From Phycisphaerae bacterium (GTDB taxonomy: Bacteria; Planctomycetota; Phycisphaerae; UBA1845), in NCBI GenBank assembly GCA_022072505.1, contig JAJVHU010000037.1, positions 1 to 64,000 of the forward strand: 64,000 nt of DNA, given 5' to 3'. Of this stretch, positions 9,858-18,721 are shown in pieces. The position numbers and the translations under genes were made by a program. Each line of letters opens with the position of its first letter. Positions within the stretch are counted from its first letter, which is position 1. The notes under the pieces were generated by a model, which was not told the DNA's origin, did not search any database, and saw nothing but the letters and a program-made list of their open reading frames with translations.

Positions 9858-11309
9858 ATGCGGCGCAAGTGGGAAAAAGCGGGTTTCGGGGTGTTCGGGT
9901 TCCTCGTGCTGTCGGCGCCGGTGGCGCGGGCGCAGGAACTGCTCTGGGTTCATGACGTCGGCGGATCGTATCCCGACGGAGCCTTCGCGTTGGACGCCGC
10001 GGCGGACGGCGGTTTCATCGCCGTCGGATTCACCGGGTCGTTCGCCACCAGCGGGGTGAATGACGTGTATGTGGTCAAAACCGACGCGATGGGGCAGGTT
10101 CAGTGGACGCAGGTGATCGGCGGACTGCCGAACCGCAGCGAGTACGGCCGGGCGGTGCGCCAGTTGCCGGACGGGGGTTACGTGATCGCCGGGTATTATG
10201 AGGTGACGCCGCAGATTCATGACGCGATGGTGATCCGCCTCGATCCGTCGGGAAATGTGGTGTGGCTGCGGACCTACGACTCCGGTTTCGGGACCGACGA
10301 TCGCGCGCATTGCGTCACGCCCACGTCGGACGGCGGGTTTCTCGTCGGCGGACAAGCGCATCTCCAGGAGACCGAATTCTGGAATTACGACATGTACGTC
10401 TTCAAGATCGACGGGAACGGCGTGCTTCAGTGGCGCCGGTTCTTCGATTACGCGCAGGGGTATTACGACAACGCGGACATCGCCTTCGAGGTGATCGAGG
10501 TCTCGACGGGCGGCTATCTCGTCGCGGGCTGGACGCACAGCGCGGGCTGGGACGGGTGGGTGCTGCGTCTGGACGACGCGGGGAATCGGCTCTGGGATCG
10601 CGCCTACGGCGAGGCGTACTCCGACGAGATTCTCTCCGCGCAGGAAGTCTCGACGGGCGGCTTCATTTTCTCAGGCGTGAACGCGTCGGACAACGGCGAC
10701 ACCGACTTCTGGTTGTTCCGCACGGACGAGACCGGCGACGTGCTCTGGGACAAAAAGTGGGGCAAGAACACCGGATTCCAGTGTGAAGATCAGGCCAACG
10801 AGGTGCGTGAGTTGCCCGACGGCGGGTTCATCGCCGCGGGACAGACGTCGTCGTACGGCGCGGGGGGCTGGGACCAGTACTTTGTCCGCACGGATGCCGA
10901 AGGCAATACTTTGTGGACGCGCGTCTACGGAGGCGCCTCGGATGACCGCGCATTCGCCGTCGTTCCCGCGCCGGGCGGGGTGGTCGCCGCGGGGTGGGCC
11001 TACTCCTTCGGCAACGGGCACGGCGACGTCCACCTTCTGAAGCTCGCCGATCCTTTCGGCGGACCCGATTGCGACGCGGTCCGGAAGTTCAAGACCGCCT
11101 GCCGCGACGCCCGACTGACCGCCAAAGTCGCTTCGTCGCTGCCTGAGGGAACGGAGCTGACGCTGGTCCGCAACGGGAGCGACGCACGCACTCTCGTGAT
11201 CAACGCCCGAGGGAAAGGCAAAGTCAAGTGGGTCGGGTACACCGGCGTGCAGGAGGTCTGCGTCGTGGAATGTCCGGAGGTGGCGTGCAGCGCCGCGGAT
11301 TGCATGTAA
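9858..11309 (+). CDS. Secreted delta-60-like propeller protein with C-terminal four-Cys module (copy 5, ~11067-11306)
   Basis: Signal peptide MRRKWEKAGFGVFGFLVLSAPVARA; repeats 'ADGGFIAVGFT', 'PDGGYVIAGYY', 'SDGGFLVGGQ', 'PDGGFIAAGQT'; shared C-terminal module. Confidence 0.85.
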   Translation: MRRKWEKAGFGVFGFLVLSAPVARAQELLWVHDVGGSYPDGAFALDAAADGGFIAVGFTGSFATSGVNDVYVVKTDAMGQVQWTQVIGGLPNRSEYGRAVRQLPDGGYVIAGYYEVTPQIHDAMVIRLDPSGNVVWLRTYDSGFGTDDRAHCVTPTSDGGFLVGGQAHLQETEFWNYDMYVFKIDGNGVLQWRRFFDYAQGYYDNADIAFEVIEVSTGGYLVAGWTHSAGWDGWVLRLDDAGNRLWDRAYGEAYSDEILSAQEVSTGGFIFSGVNASDNGDTDFWLFRTDETGDVLWDKKWGKNTGFQCEDQANEVRELPDGGFIAAGQTSSYGAGGWDQYFVRTDAEGNTLWTRVYGGASDDRAFAVVPAPGGVVAAGWAYSFGNGHGDVHLLKLADPFGGPDCDAVRKFKTACRDARLTAKVASSLPEGTELTLVRNGSDARTLVINARGKGKVKWVGYTGVQEVCVVECPEVACSAADCM

Positions 11310-11612
11310 AGGGTGCGGATCAACGTCACGTCCGGTCTCCAGCGCGATCCGCCTGCGCAAGGACAAGCGGCTCCTTCCCGGCGCGATCCGGGGAGAATGA
11401 GACAAGGATATCGTGAGTCAATGATGTTGCAGCGGGCGGCGCACGCAGGGAAGCGACCTTGCGTCCTGACGATCGCGCCCCGGCTGCAACGGGTTTGAGA
11501 AACGCCGTGCGTGCGGCGGGTCGGGTTCATGACGGCGGCGCATCGGGAGGGGCGAGGCGGGACGGGGCGCCCGCACTCCGATCCCGGATGATGCGGCCCC
11601 GAAGGAGAGATC

Positions 11613-13322
11613 ATGATGCTTCGTTTCAGATTAGACGCAGGAATTCTCGCACTGGCGGTGGCGGCGGTGGCGGCGAGCGCTCAGCCGGTCATTCATTCGA
11701 TCAACCGTGACACGCTGCCGCGCAGCGGAAGGCTGGCGATCACCGGCTCAGGGTTCGGGACGCGCAGCGATGTCAACCGCGTCGACGTGGACGGCGCGAC
11801 CGCGTGGTTCACCACGTGGACGGACACGCGCATCGTCGCCTACGTCCCGGAGGCGTCGGACCTGGGACCGGCGGAGGTCAGGGTCATCGTCAACGGACAG
11901 GAGAGCAACGCCGCGTCCTTCACCGTGACCGCCCGGCAGGGCGACGGGCGCGTCCGGTGGACGTTCGAGGCCGACACCGACAACCTCTGGTTCCGCCCGG
12001 CGCTCGCCCCCGACGGCACACTTTATCTGCACAGTTCGCAAGGGTTTGTGTACGCGCTCGCGCCCGACGGCGCGCTGAAGTGGACGCAGAAGGTCAACTG
12101 GTATCCCTACGCGCCGCCCGCCGCCGGTCCGGACGGCACGGTCTACGTCGGCAGCATCTGGAGCGCCTTCGCCATCTCGGCGGCGGGACAGATCCTCTGG
12201 CAGTTTGACGACCCGGAGGCGCAGGCCGTGCAGATCGTCCCCTCGCCGGGACCGGACGGACATCTTTACGGCGTGTTCGAGCCTGGCGACCCCGGCCTGG
12301 GCGCTTACTCGCTGACTTCGGGCGGGCAGTTCCGCTGGAACAATATTGGCAGCCCCAGGATGCACGAGCACGGCGGAGACGGCGCCGACATGGTCTTCGG
12401 ACCTTCGCGATCCGGCGGTCCTGTCGATCAGCTCTACATCGGCATGGACCTCCGCGGCAACAACCACTTGTACGCTTTCTCCCTCGACGGGCAGCAGCGC
12501 TGGGCGATCCCCGTCGGCCCCAACAATGCGGGCGCGCAGCCCGTCATCGGGCGGGACGGTTCGGTGTACACGCCGGACTTCATCGCCTCGGGTTACGGCT
12601 GGGTCATCCGCGGGTTCGATCCGTCGGACGGGTCCGACCGGCTCTTCTATGACGGCGATTTCATCAGCGGCGTCAGCCGCTTGAGCATCGGTCCGGATGA
12701 CACCTTGTATTATGTCGCGGACCTCGGCTACCTCGAGGCGCTGAATCCGCACACGGGCGATCTGCGATGGAGCAACTTTACCGGCCACGTGCTCAGCGCG
12801 CCCGAGGTCAGCCCCGACGGCCGCGTCATCCTCACGTCCGGCACGACCACCTACGGCAGCGCCGGTTTCGTCAAGGCGTATGACGCGGCGACGGGCGCGG
12901 AATTGTGGCATCTGCCTCTGCCCGGCGACGATTACCCGGCGCCGCGCTGGCTGGGCACGCACTTCCCGCGCATGACGCCCGACTCCCGAACCGCTTATGT
13001 CAGTACGTTGGCACTTTCAGCGGGCGATCAGGATCCTCACTCCTTCCTTTACGCCCTGGACATCGCGGACGATTCCGGCATGAACTGCGACGCCATCCGA
13101 AAGTTCAAGACCGCATGCCGCAACGGCAAACTCACGGGAAAGGTCGTCTCCAGCCTGCCCGAGGGCACGGTGTTGACGGTGACCCGCAACGGCGGCGACG
13201 CGAAGACGCTGACGATCAACGCCCGAGGCAGGGGCAAGGTGAAGTGGACGGGACAATCGGGCGCGCAGGAACTCCGCATTATCGAGTGCCCGCAGCAGTT
13301 CGAGCAGACGAATTGTTCCTGA
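11613..13322 (+). CDS. Secreted IPT/TIG + PQQ-like beta-propeller protein with C-terminal four-Cys module (copy 6, ~13083-13319)
   Basis: IPT-like N-term (PVIHSINRDTLPRSGRLAITGSGFG); PQQ-like repeats (PDGTLYLHSSQGFVYALAPDGALKW); shared C-terminal module. Confidence 0.85.
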   Translation: MMLRFRLDAGILALAVAAVAASAQPVIHSINRDTLPRSGRLAITGSGFGTRSDVNRVDVDGATAWFTTWTDTRIVAYVPEASDLGPAEVRVIVNGQESNAASFTVTARQGDGRVRWTFEADTDNLWFRPALAPDGTLYLHSSQGFVYALAPDGALKWTQKVNWYPYAPPAAGPDGTVYVGSIWSAFAISAAGQILWQFDDPEAQAVQIVPSPGPDGHLYGVFEPGDPGLGAYSLTSGGQFRWNNIGSPRMHEHGGDGADMVFGPSRSGGPVDQLYIGMDLRGNNHLYAFSLDGQQRWAIPVGPNNAGAQPVIGRDGSVYTPDFIASGYGWVIRGFDPSDGSDRLFYDGDFISGVSRLSIGPDDTLYYVADLGYLEALNPHTGDLRWSNFTGHVLSAPEVSPDGRVILTSGTTTYGSAGFVKAYDAATGAELWHLPLPGDDYPAPRWLGTHFPRMTPDSRTAYVSTLALSAGDQDPHSFLYALDIADDSGMNCDAIRKFKTACRNGKLTGKVVSSLPEGTVLTVTRNGGDAKTLTINARGRGKVKWTGQSGAQELRIIECPQQFEQTNCS

Positions 13323-13372
13323 GTCAGACCGCGCTGCTCCGTGAGCAACGCCGCGCACCGCGTTGAGGGAAT

Positions 13373-13402
13373 CCGCGCGCCGTAGGGGGCTACGGCGCGC
13401 GG
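13373..13402. other. Perfect 13-bp inverted repeat (hairpin) with GGGG loop
   Basis: ccgcgcgccgtag-gggg-ctacggcgcgcgg read directly, ~50 bp after the stop of 11613..13322; no U-tract, so terminator role uncertain. Confidence 0.8.
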
Positions 13403-13727
13403 CCGCAACGAATCCGGCTGCCCCCCGTGTCAAACCCGAATTGAGCCTCCCCGTGAATCGGCCTTGGGCGCGATTCTGCGCTATCGCGCGGTATGAATCG
13501 TGCAGCCTGTTTTGGTCGTAAAGCCTGCCCTTCGGATGGTTCGTGTGTCACAGGTCATCCCTTGGACCGTGGTCGCCGACCGTCTCGCCTCCGGATCCGG
13601 TACGTCACCCGCTCCCGCGGACTGATGGATGACCCTCCGCCGAACCACGCAAATAAGGGCGCAACCTTGATAACGCGGCGACGGGTCGCGGAAGGGTCGC
13701 GCCGTGATGCAGTGAAAGGTACGGATC

Positions 13728-14912
13728 ATGAAGCCGAACAGGATTCTTCGGAAGGCGGTCCTTGCTTGGGTCGCAGGCACTGGGGGGGGGTGGGCCTTCG
13801 CCCCGCCCGTTGTCAACGTTCCGGACCCCCTCAGTCGAGGAGAGTATGAGATCATCGCGCAGAACGACCTCGGGATGCACTGCATGAACGAGGACTTCTC
13901 GGAGCTGGTGATCCTGCCCCCGTATAACACCGTCCGCGCGCAGGTCATTCAGCGCCGACGCGAGCCGGATATCGTCACCGACGGGTTGACCCTCCGTTAC
14001 GGGTTTCCGTCGAACACCCGTTCAGCGGACAAGACGAATTTCTGGAAGTACTGCCCCCAGATCTTCGGCGTGACGCTGCCTCCCAACGTCGGGCTGACCG
14101 GACACGGCATGACCGGAACGCTGGACGCCCTGCCCCGGGAAGGGGTCTGGGAAGTGTCGGGCATTCCGATCACGCCTTTTGACGATCGCGGTCGCCTTCA
14201 GCCTTATCCGCTCATAACGATCATCGCGCTGAAGGATGGAGCGGAGATCGCGAGAACGCAGACGGTCGTTCCGGTGTCGCAGGAAATCACCTGCAATCTC
14301 TGCCACGTCACGCCGGGCGTTTCCACCGCGACCGACATCCTCCGCGACCACGACCGCCTGCACGGCACGACGCTCGAACAAAGCAAGCCCGTGCTCTGCG
14401 CCGCCTGTCACGCGGACCCGGCGCTGGGCGCGGAAGGCAACCCCGAGCTGCCGATGCTGTCCCACGCCATGCATGGCGCTCACGCGGCGCGGATGGATCA
14501 GAGCGGACTGGACAACGTCTGCTACGCCTGCCACCCCGGCATCCGCACGCAATGCCAGCGCGACGTTCACATGGCCGGCGAGGTTGAGTGCATCGACTGC
14601 CACGGCGACATGGCCGAGGTCGCCAGGCCTTCGCGCATGCCGTGGCTTCAGGAACCGAGTTGCGGATCGTGTCACGCGCGGACCGGGTTTGAGTTTGAGG
14701 AGCCCGGCAAGCTCTTCAGACATTCCCGCGGACACGGCGGCGTCGCCTGCCTGACGTGCCACGGCTCGCCCCACGCCATCACGCCGACGCTGACGGCGGT
14801 GGACAATGCGCAGTCGATGCGCGTACAGGGACGACCGGGCACGATCAACGATTGCCTTGTCTGTCACACCCGGCAACCGGAAGACAATTTCAGGCATCGG
14901 TTATTCAACTGA
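13728..14912 (+). CDS. Multiheme cytochrome c, 7 CxxCH motifs, exported
   Basis: CNLCH, CAACH, CYACH, CIDCH, CGSCH, CLTCH, CLVCH; N-terminal hydrophobic leader; motif QNDLGMHCMNEDFSELVILPPYN. Confidence 0.9.
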   Translation: MKPNRILRKAVLAWVAGTGGGWAFAPPVVNVPDPLSRGEYEIIAQNDLGMHCMNEDFSELVILPPYNTVRAQVIQRRREPDIVTDGLTLRYGFPSNTRSADKTNFWKYCPQIFGVTLPPNVGLTGHGMTGTLDALPREGVWEVSGIPITPFDDRGRLQPYPLITIIALKDGAEIARTQTVVPVSQEITCNLCHVTPGVSTATDILRDHDRLHGTTLEQSKPVLCAACHADPALGAEGNPELPMLSHAMHGAHAARMDQSGLDNVCYACHPGIRTQCQRDVHMAGEVECIDCHGDMAEVARPSRMPWLQEPSCGSCHARTGFEFEEPGKLFRHSRGHGGVACLTCHGSPHAITPTLTAVDNAQSMRVQGRPGTINDCLVCHTRQPEDNFRHRLFN

Positions 14913-14979
14913 GATCACGCGACCGCTCGCCGGACGCGCGACCGTCGCCCCCCTTTCCGGCCAGATCAGGAGATCGAAC

Positions 14980-16245
14980 ATGAATACTCGGGAAAAAAAG
15001 TGGATTTCGGCGGCAGTCGCGGGCGTCTCCGCGATGATGACCGCATCAACCCCGGCCGACGTGTTGTATCGAATCACGGACCTTGGAACCCTCGGCACGT
15101 CCCCGAGCCGGGCGTGGGGGATCGACGAAGTCGGCCGCATCGTCGGCGAATCTTCCGTGCGGCTTGATGAGGAGCACTTGCACGGATTCCTCTGGAACGG
15201 CGCGATCGTGGACCTCGGCGCGCAACCCGGGTGGCCGCACAGCATCGCCTTCGCCCTCAACAAGGCGGGACAGGTCGTCGGCCCCTCGTTCCGGCTGGGG
15301 GATATGAACGACGCCGCCACCCGGTGGGCGGAAGGTGTGATCGAACCGCTGGGAGCGTTTACGCCGCGCGCCTTGAATTCGGACTGTGTCGTCGCCGGGG
15401 TGCGCTACGTAGACGACGGCGCCGGGCTTTGGATGGAGCAGGCCGTCCGCTGGGAAAACGGCGCCCTGACGCCGCTCCCCACGCTGGGAGGGCAAAATGC
15501 CTGGGCGGCCGCGATCAACGACGCCGGCTGGGTCGTAGGCGCGTCGCAGATGCCGGATGAGGCGACGGTTCGCGCCGCCTTGTGGCTCGACAACGCGGTG
15601 TTCGACCTGGGCACGCTGGGCGGCGATTCGAGCCAGGCGCTCGCGGTCAACGCGTCGGGGTACGTGGTCGGGTGGTCGGACGCCGCCGACGGAACCCAGC
15701 ACGCTTTTCTCTTCGAGGTTGATTCCGGCGGAAACGTGACCGCGCGACGGGATCTGGGCGAACTGGGCGGCGGGACAAGTTATGCCTTCTCCCTGAATGC
15801 ATCCGGCGACGTGGTCGGAAGCTCCGACGACGCGGCGTTTCTCTGGACGATGGGAGAAATGATTGATCTGAACACACGCATTGATCCGCTTTCCGGGTGG
15901 ACCTTGAAAGACGCCGTCGCCATCAATGACGCCGGGCAGATCGCAGGTCGCGGAACCGTCGAGGGCGAATTCCACGCCTACCTGCTGACGCCCGGCGACT
16001 CCGTGGATTGCACCCGCATCCGCAAGCTCACCGCCCGCTGCGTGGACGGGAAGCTGACGGCGAAGGTTGTCTCCAGCCTGCCCGAAGGCACGGTGTTGAC
16101 GTTGACCCGCAACGGCGGCGACGCGAAGACCCTGACGATCAACGCCCGCGGCAGGGGCAAGGTGAAGTGGACGAAGCAATCAGGCTCCCAGATGGTCCGC
16201 GTCGTCGAATGTCCGGAGACCGCGACTCCCGTGAGTTGCCTCTGA
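14980..16245 (+). CDS. Secreted HAF-repeat-like protein with C-terminal four-Cys module (copy 7, ~16006-16242)
   Basis: HAF-type repeats (LGTLG...AWGIDEVGRIVGES, AINDAGWVVGAS, DLGTLGGDSSQALAVNASGYVVGWS); shared C-terminal module. Confidence 0.85.
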   Translation: MNTREKKWISAAVAGVSAMMTASTPADVLYRITDLGTLGTSPSRAWGIDEVGRIVGESSVRLDEEHLHGFLWNGAIVDLGAQPGWPHSIAFALNKAGQVVGPSFRLGDMNDAATRWAEGVIEPLGAFTPRALNSDCVVAGVRYVDDGAGLWMEQAVRWENGALTPLPTLGGQNAWAAAINDAGWVVGASQMPDEATVRAALWLDNAVFDLGTLGGDSSQALAVNASGYVVGWSDAADGTQHAFLFEVDSGGNVTARRDLGELGGGTSYAFSLNASGDVVGSSDDAAFLWTMGEMIDLNTRIDPLSGWTLKDAVAINDAGQIAGRGTVEGEFHAYLLTPGDSVDCTRIRKLTARCVDGKLTAKVVSSLPEGTVLTLTRNGGDAKTLTINARGRGKVKWTKQSGSQMVRVVECPETATPVSCL

Positions 16246-16301
16246 TCGACCCTGGGTTGACGCGGGTTGCACATCGGGTGATCCACGAGAGGATCGCGCG
16301 G

Positions 16302-18107
16302 TCAATGCCGGAAGTGGCGCGTACCCGTGAAGATCATCGCCGCGCCGCGCTCGTCGCACGCGGCGATGACCTCGGCGTCGCGCTTGCTGCCGCCGGGCTG
16401 AATGATCGCGGTGACGCCGGCGTCCATCAGGAGGTCCGGACCGTCGCGGAACGGGAAAAACGCATCCGACGCGGCGACGAGGTGGGGCGGCTCTGCGAGC
16501 CGCCCATCCGAGCCGCGGGCTTCAGCCTGCGCGAACGGCCCGCGCGTCCCAGATGCCGCGGGTTCCTGTGCTCCCGTGCGTTCGTGATTTCGTTCCTCTG
16601 TGCCTTTGTCCCTTTGTCCCTTTGTCCCTCCCTCCAGATGTCCGTTCTCCCGCGCCAGCCACACCGCGATCCGGCAGGACATCACCCGCGACATCTGCCC
16701 CGCGCCGTTGCCGATGAGCATTCCGTCACGCACGAGGCTGATGGCGTTGGACTTCGTATGCTTGGCGATCAGCCACGCCAACCTCAGATCCGACATTTCA
16801 GATTCCGTCGGCGCCCGCTTCGTCACGACTTTCCACCGTTCCTCGTTGAGGCCGACCAGGTCCGGCGTCTGCACCAACATCCCGCCGGTGATCGAGCGGT
16901 ATTCGAGACCGGCCGGATCGGGCGCCGCGTTCATGTCGCCGACGACGAGGAGTCGCACCCTGGCTCCCCACGGTTTGCGTGTGCGAATCACCTGAACCGC
17001 GTCGTCCGTGAAGCCCGGAGCGACCCAGACTTCCAGGAAAAACCCGCCCGGTGCATTCGATGCCCCGGACTCCTTGAGAGGCTTGCCGAACCGATCGAAA
17101 GTCTCCATCACGGCGGCGGCGAACTCGGCATCGACCTCAAAATTGACGGCAAGAATGCCGCCCATCGCGGCGTTGGGATCGCCCAGGTAGGCACGGCGGT
17201 AAACCTCAAGCTTCTCCCCTCCAACGCCGGCGCCGCAAGGATTGTTATGTTTGACGAACACACAGGCCGGCCGGCGGCCGGCTCTCGTCAATTCCGCGCA
17301 TAACCGCAGCGCAGCGTCGGCGTCGAGGTAGTTGTTGTACGAGAATTCAACACCGTCATTTAGAAGACAGTCGGCGACGGTCAGGTCGATCGGATGGCCG
17401 CGTTGCGAATCATGAAGCAACTCCGATGACTGGTGCGCGTTTTCTCCGTAACGCAGCGGGCCCCAGTCCAGTAAGCGCAGAAATCGAAACGTTGGCTTGC
17501 CATCCGGAGTATCCGCGGCACTGAGCCACGTCGTGATGGCGGCGTCGTATTCGCATGTCTGCATATAAGCGTTGTGAGCATAATCGCGCCGGATCTGCTC
17601 CCAGCCGAAATCACTCAGCTCATCTCCCCGCATCCACACCAGCAGAGCCTTAAAATCTTCCACGCAGCCAGGCACCAGCACATGCTTATGATTCTTCGCC
17701 GCCGCGCGGAGCAGCGCCACCCCCCCGATGTCGATCATCTCGATCGCCTGCTCGAACGTGCAGTTCGGGTCGGCCACGGTCTTCTCGAAGGGGTAGAGGT
17801 TGACCACCACCAGGTCGATCGGCTTGACGCCCATCGCCTCGAGCTGGCGCATGTGCTCGGGGTTGTCGCGGTCGGCGAGGATGCCGGCGAATATCTTCGG
17901 GTGCAGCGTCTTGACCCGGCCGTCGAGCATTTCCGGGAAGCCGGTAACGTCCTCGACGAGCGTGACGGGGATGCCGTTGTCCTTGAGCAGCTTCGCCGTC
18001 CCGCCGGTGGAGAGGATCTCGACGCCGAACTCCTCGTGCAGGGCACGGGCGAACTCGACGACTCCGGTCTTGTCATAAACGCTGATGAGCGCACGGCGGA
18101 TAGTCAT
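16302..18107 (-). CDS. purH: Bifunctional AICAR formyltransferase/IMP cyclohydrolase, carrying an in-frame insertion (~16487-16640)
   Basis: MTIRRALISVYDKTGVVEFARALHEEFGVEILSTGGTAKLL; DGRVKTLHPKIFAGILADR; KSNAISLVRDGMLIGNGAGQMSRV; ASDAFFPFRDG; TRHFRH end. Confidence 0.97.
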   Translation of the reverse strand: MTIRRALISVYDKTGVVEFARALHEEFGVEILSTGGTAKLLKDNGIPVTLVEDVTGFPEMLDGRVKTLHPKIFAGILADRDNPEHMRQLEAMGVKPIDLVVVNLYPFEKTVADPNCTFEQAIEMIDIGGVALLRAAAKNHKHVLVPGCVEDFKALLVWMRGDELSDFGWEQIRRDYAHNAYMQTCEYDAAITTWLSAADTPDGKPTFRFLRLLDWGPLRYGENAHQSSELLHDSQRGHPIDLTVADCLLNDGVEFSYNNYLDADAALRLCAELTRAGRRPACVFVKHNNPCGAGVGGEKLEVYRRAYLGDPNAAMGGILAVNFEVDAEFAAAVMETFDRFGKPLKESGASNAPGGFFLEVWVAPGFTDDAVQVIRTRKPWGARVRLLVVGDMNAAPDPAGLEYRSITGGMLVQTPDLVGLNEERWKVVTKRAPTESEMSDLRLAWLIAKHTKSNAISLVRDGMLIGNGAGQMSRVMSCRIAVWLARENGHLEGGTKGQRDKGTEERNHERTGAQEPAASGTRGPFAQAEARGSDGRLAEPPHLVAASDAFFPFRDGPDLLMDAGVTAIIQPGGSKRDAEVIAACDERGAAMIFTGTRHFRH

Positions 18108-18256
18108 GGTTGTTAACGATAAGGGGCCGTTTCAACACCGAGCCGCGCCCGTAAGGAAGCGTTCTTCCTTCACGCGGATCCGAAGGTTTTGAAACCGCGC
18201 ATTGCCTCTTAACCGATAGCCGGCGGCCGGCGATAGCCGACCGCTGACAGCCCTCA

Positions 18257-18641
18257 AAGCAGAACCGCGGAATCCTGACTCGAGCCGCGCGGCTTCAGCC
18301 CGCGCGAATCCTCGCGCGGGGTAAACCCCGCGGCTCAGCCCGCGAATCCTCGCGCGGGGTAAACCCCGCGGCTCAGCCCGCGCGAATCCTCGCGCGGGGT
18401 AAACCCCGCGGCTCAGCCCGCGCGAATCCTCGCGCGGGGTAAACCCCGCGGCTCAGCGCGCGAATCCTCGCGCGGGGTAAACCCCGCGGCTCAGCCCGCG
18501 CGAATCCTCGCGCGGGGTAAACCCCGCGGCTCAGCCCGCGCGAATCCTCGCGCGGGGTAAACCCCGCGGCTCAGCGCGCGAATCCTCGCGCGGGGTAAAC
18601 CCCGCGGCTCAGCGCGGGTCATTCATGCTGTGTTCCTGCTT
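18257..18641. repeat. 38-40 bp tandem repeat array (cgcgaatcctcgcgcggggtaaaccccgcggctcagccc) bounded by related inverted ends
   Basis: About 8 units read directly; left end aagcagaaccgcggaatcctgactc-gagccgcgcgg, right end ...ccgcggctcagcgcgggtcattcatgctgtgttcctgctt. Confidence 0.9.
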
Positions 18642-18721
18642 GGACGCTGTTGCAAAACCGAGCCGCGCCCGTCAGGAAGCGTTCTTTTTCCGCCCTGCCC
18701 CGGAGGTTTTGAAACAGCGTC

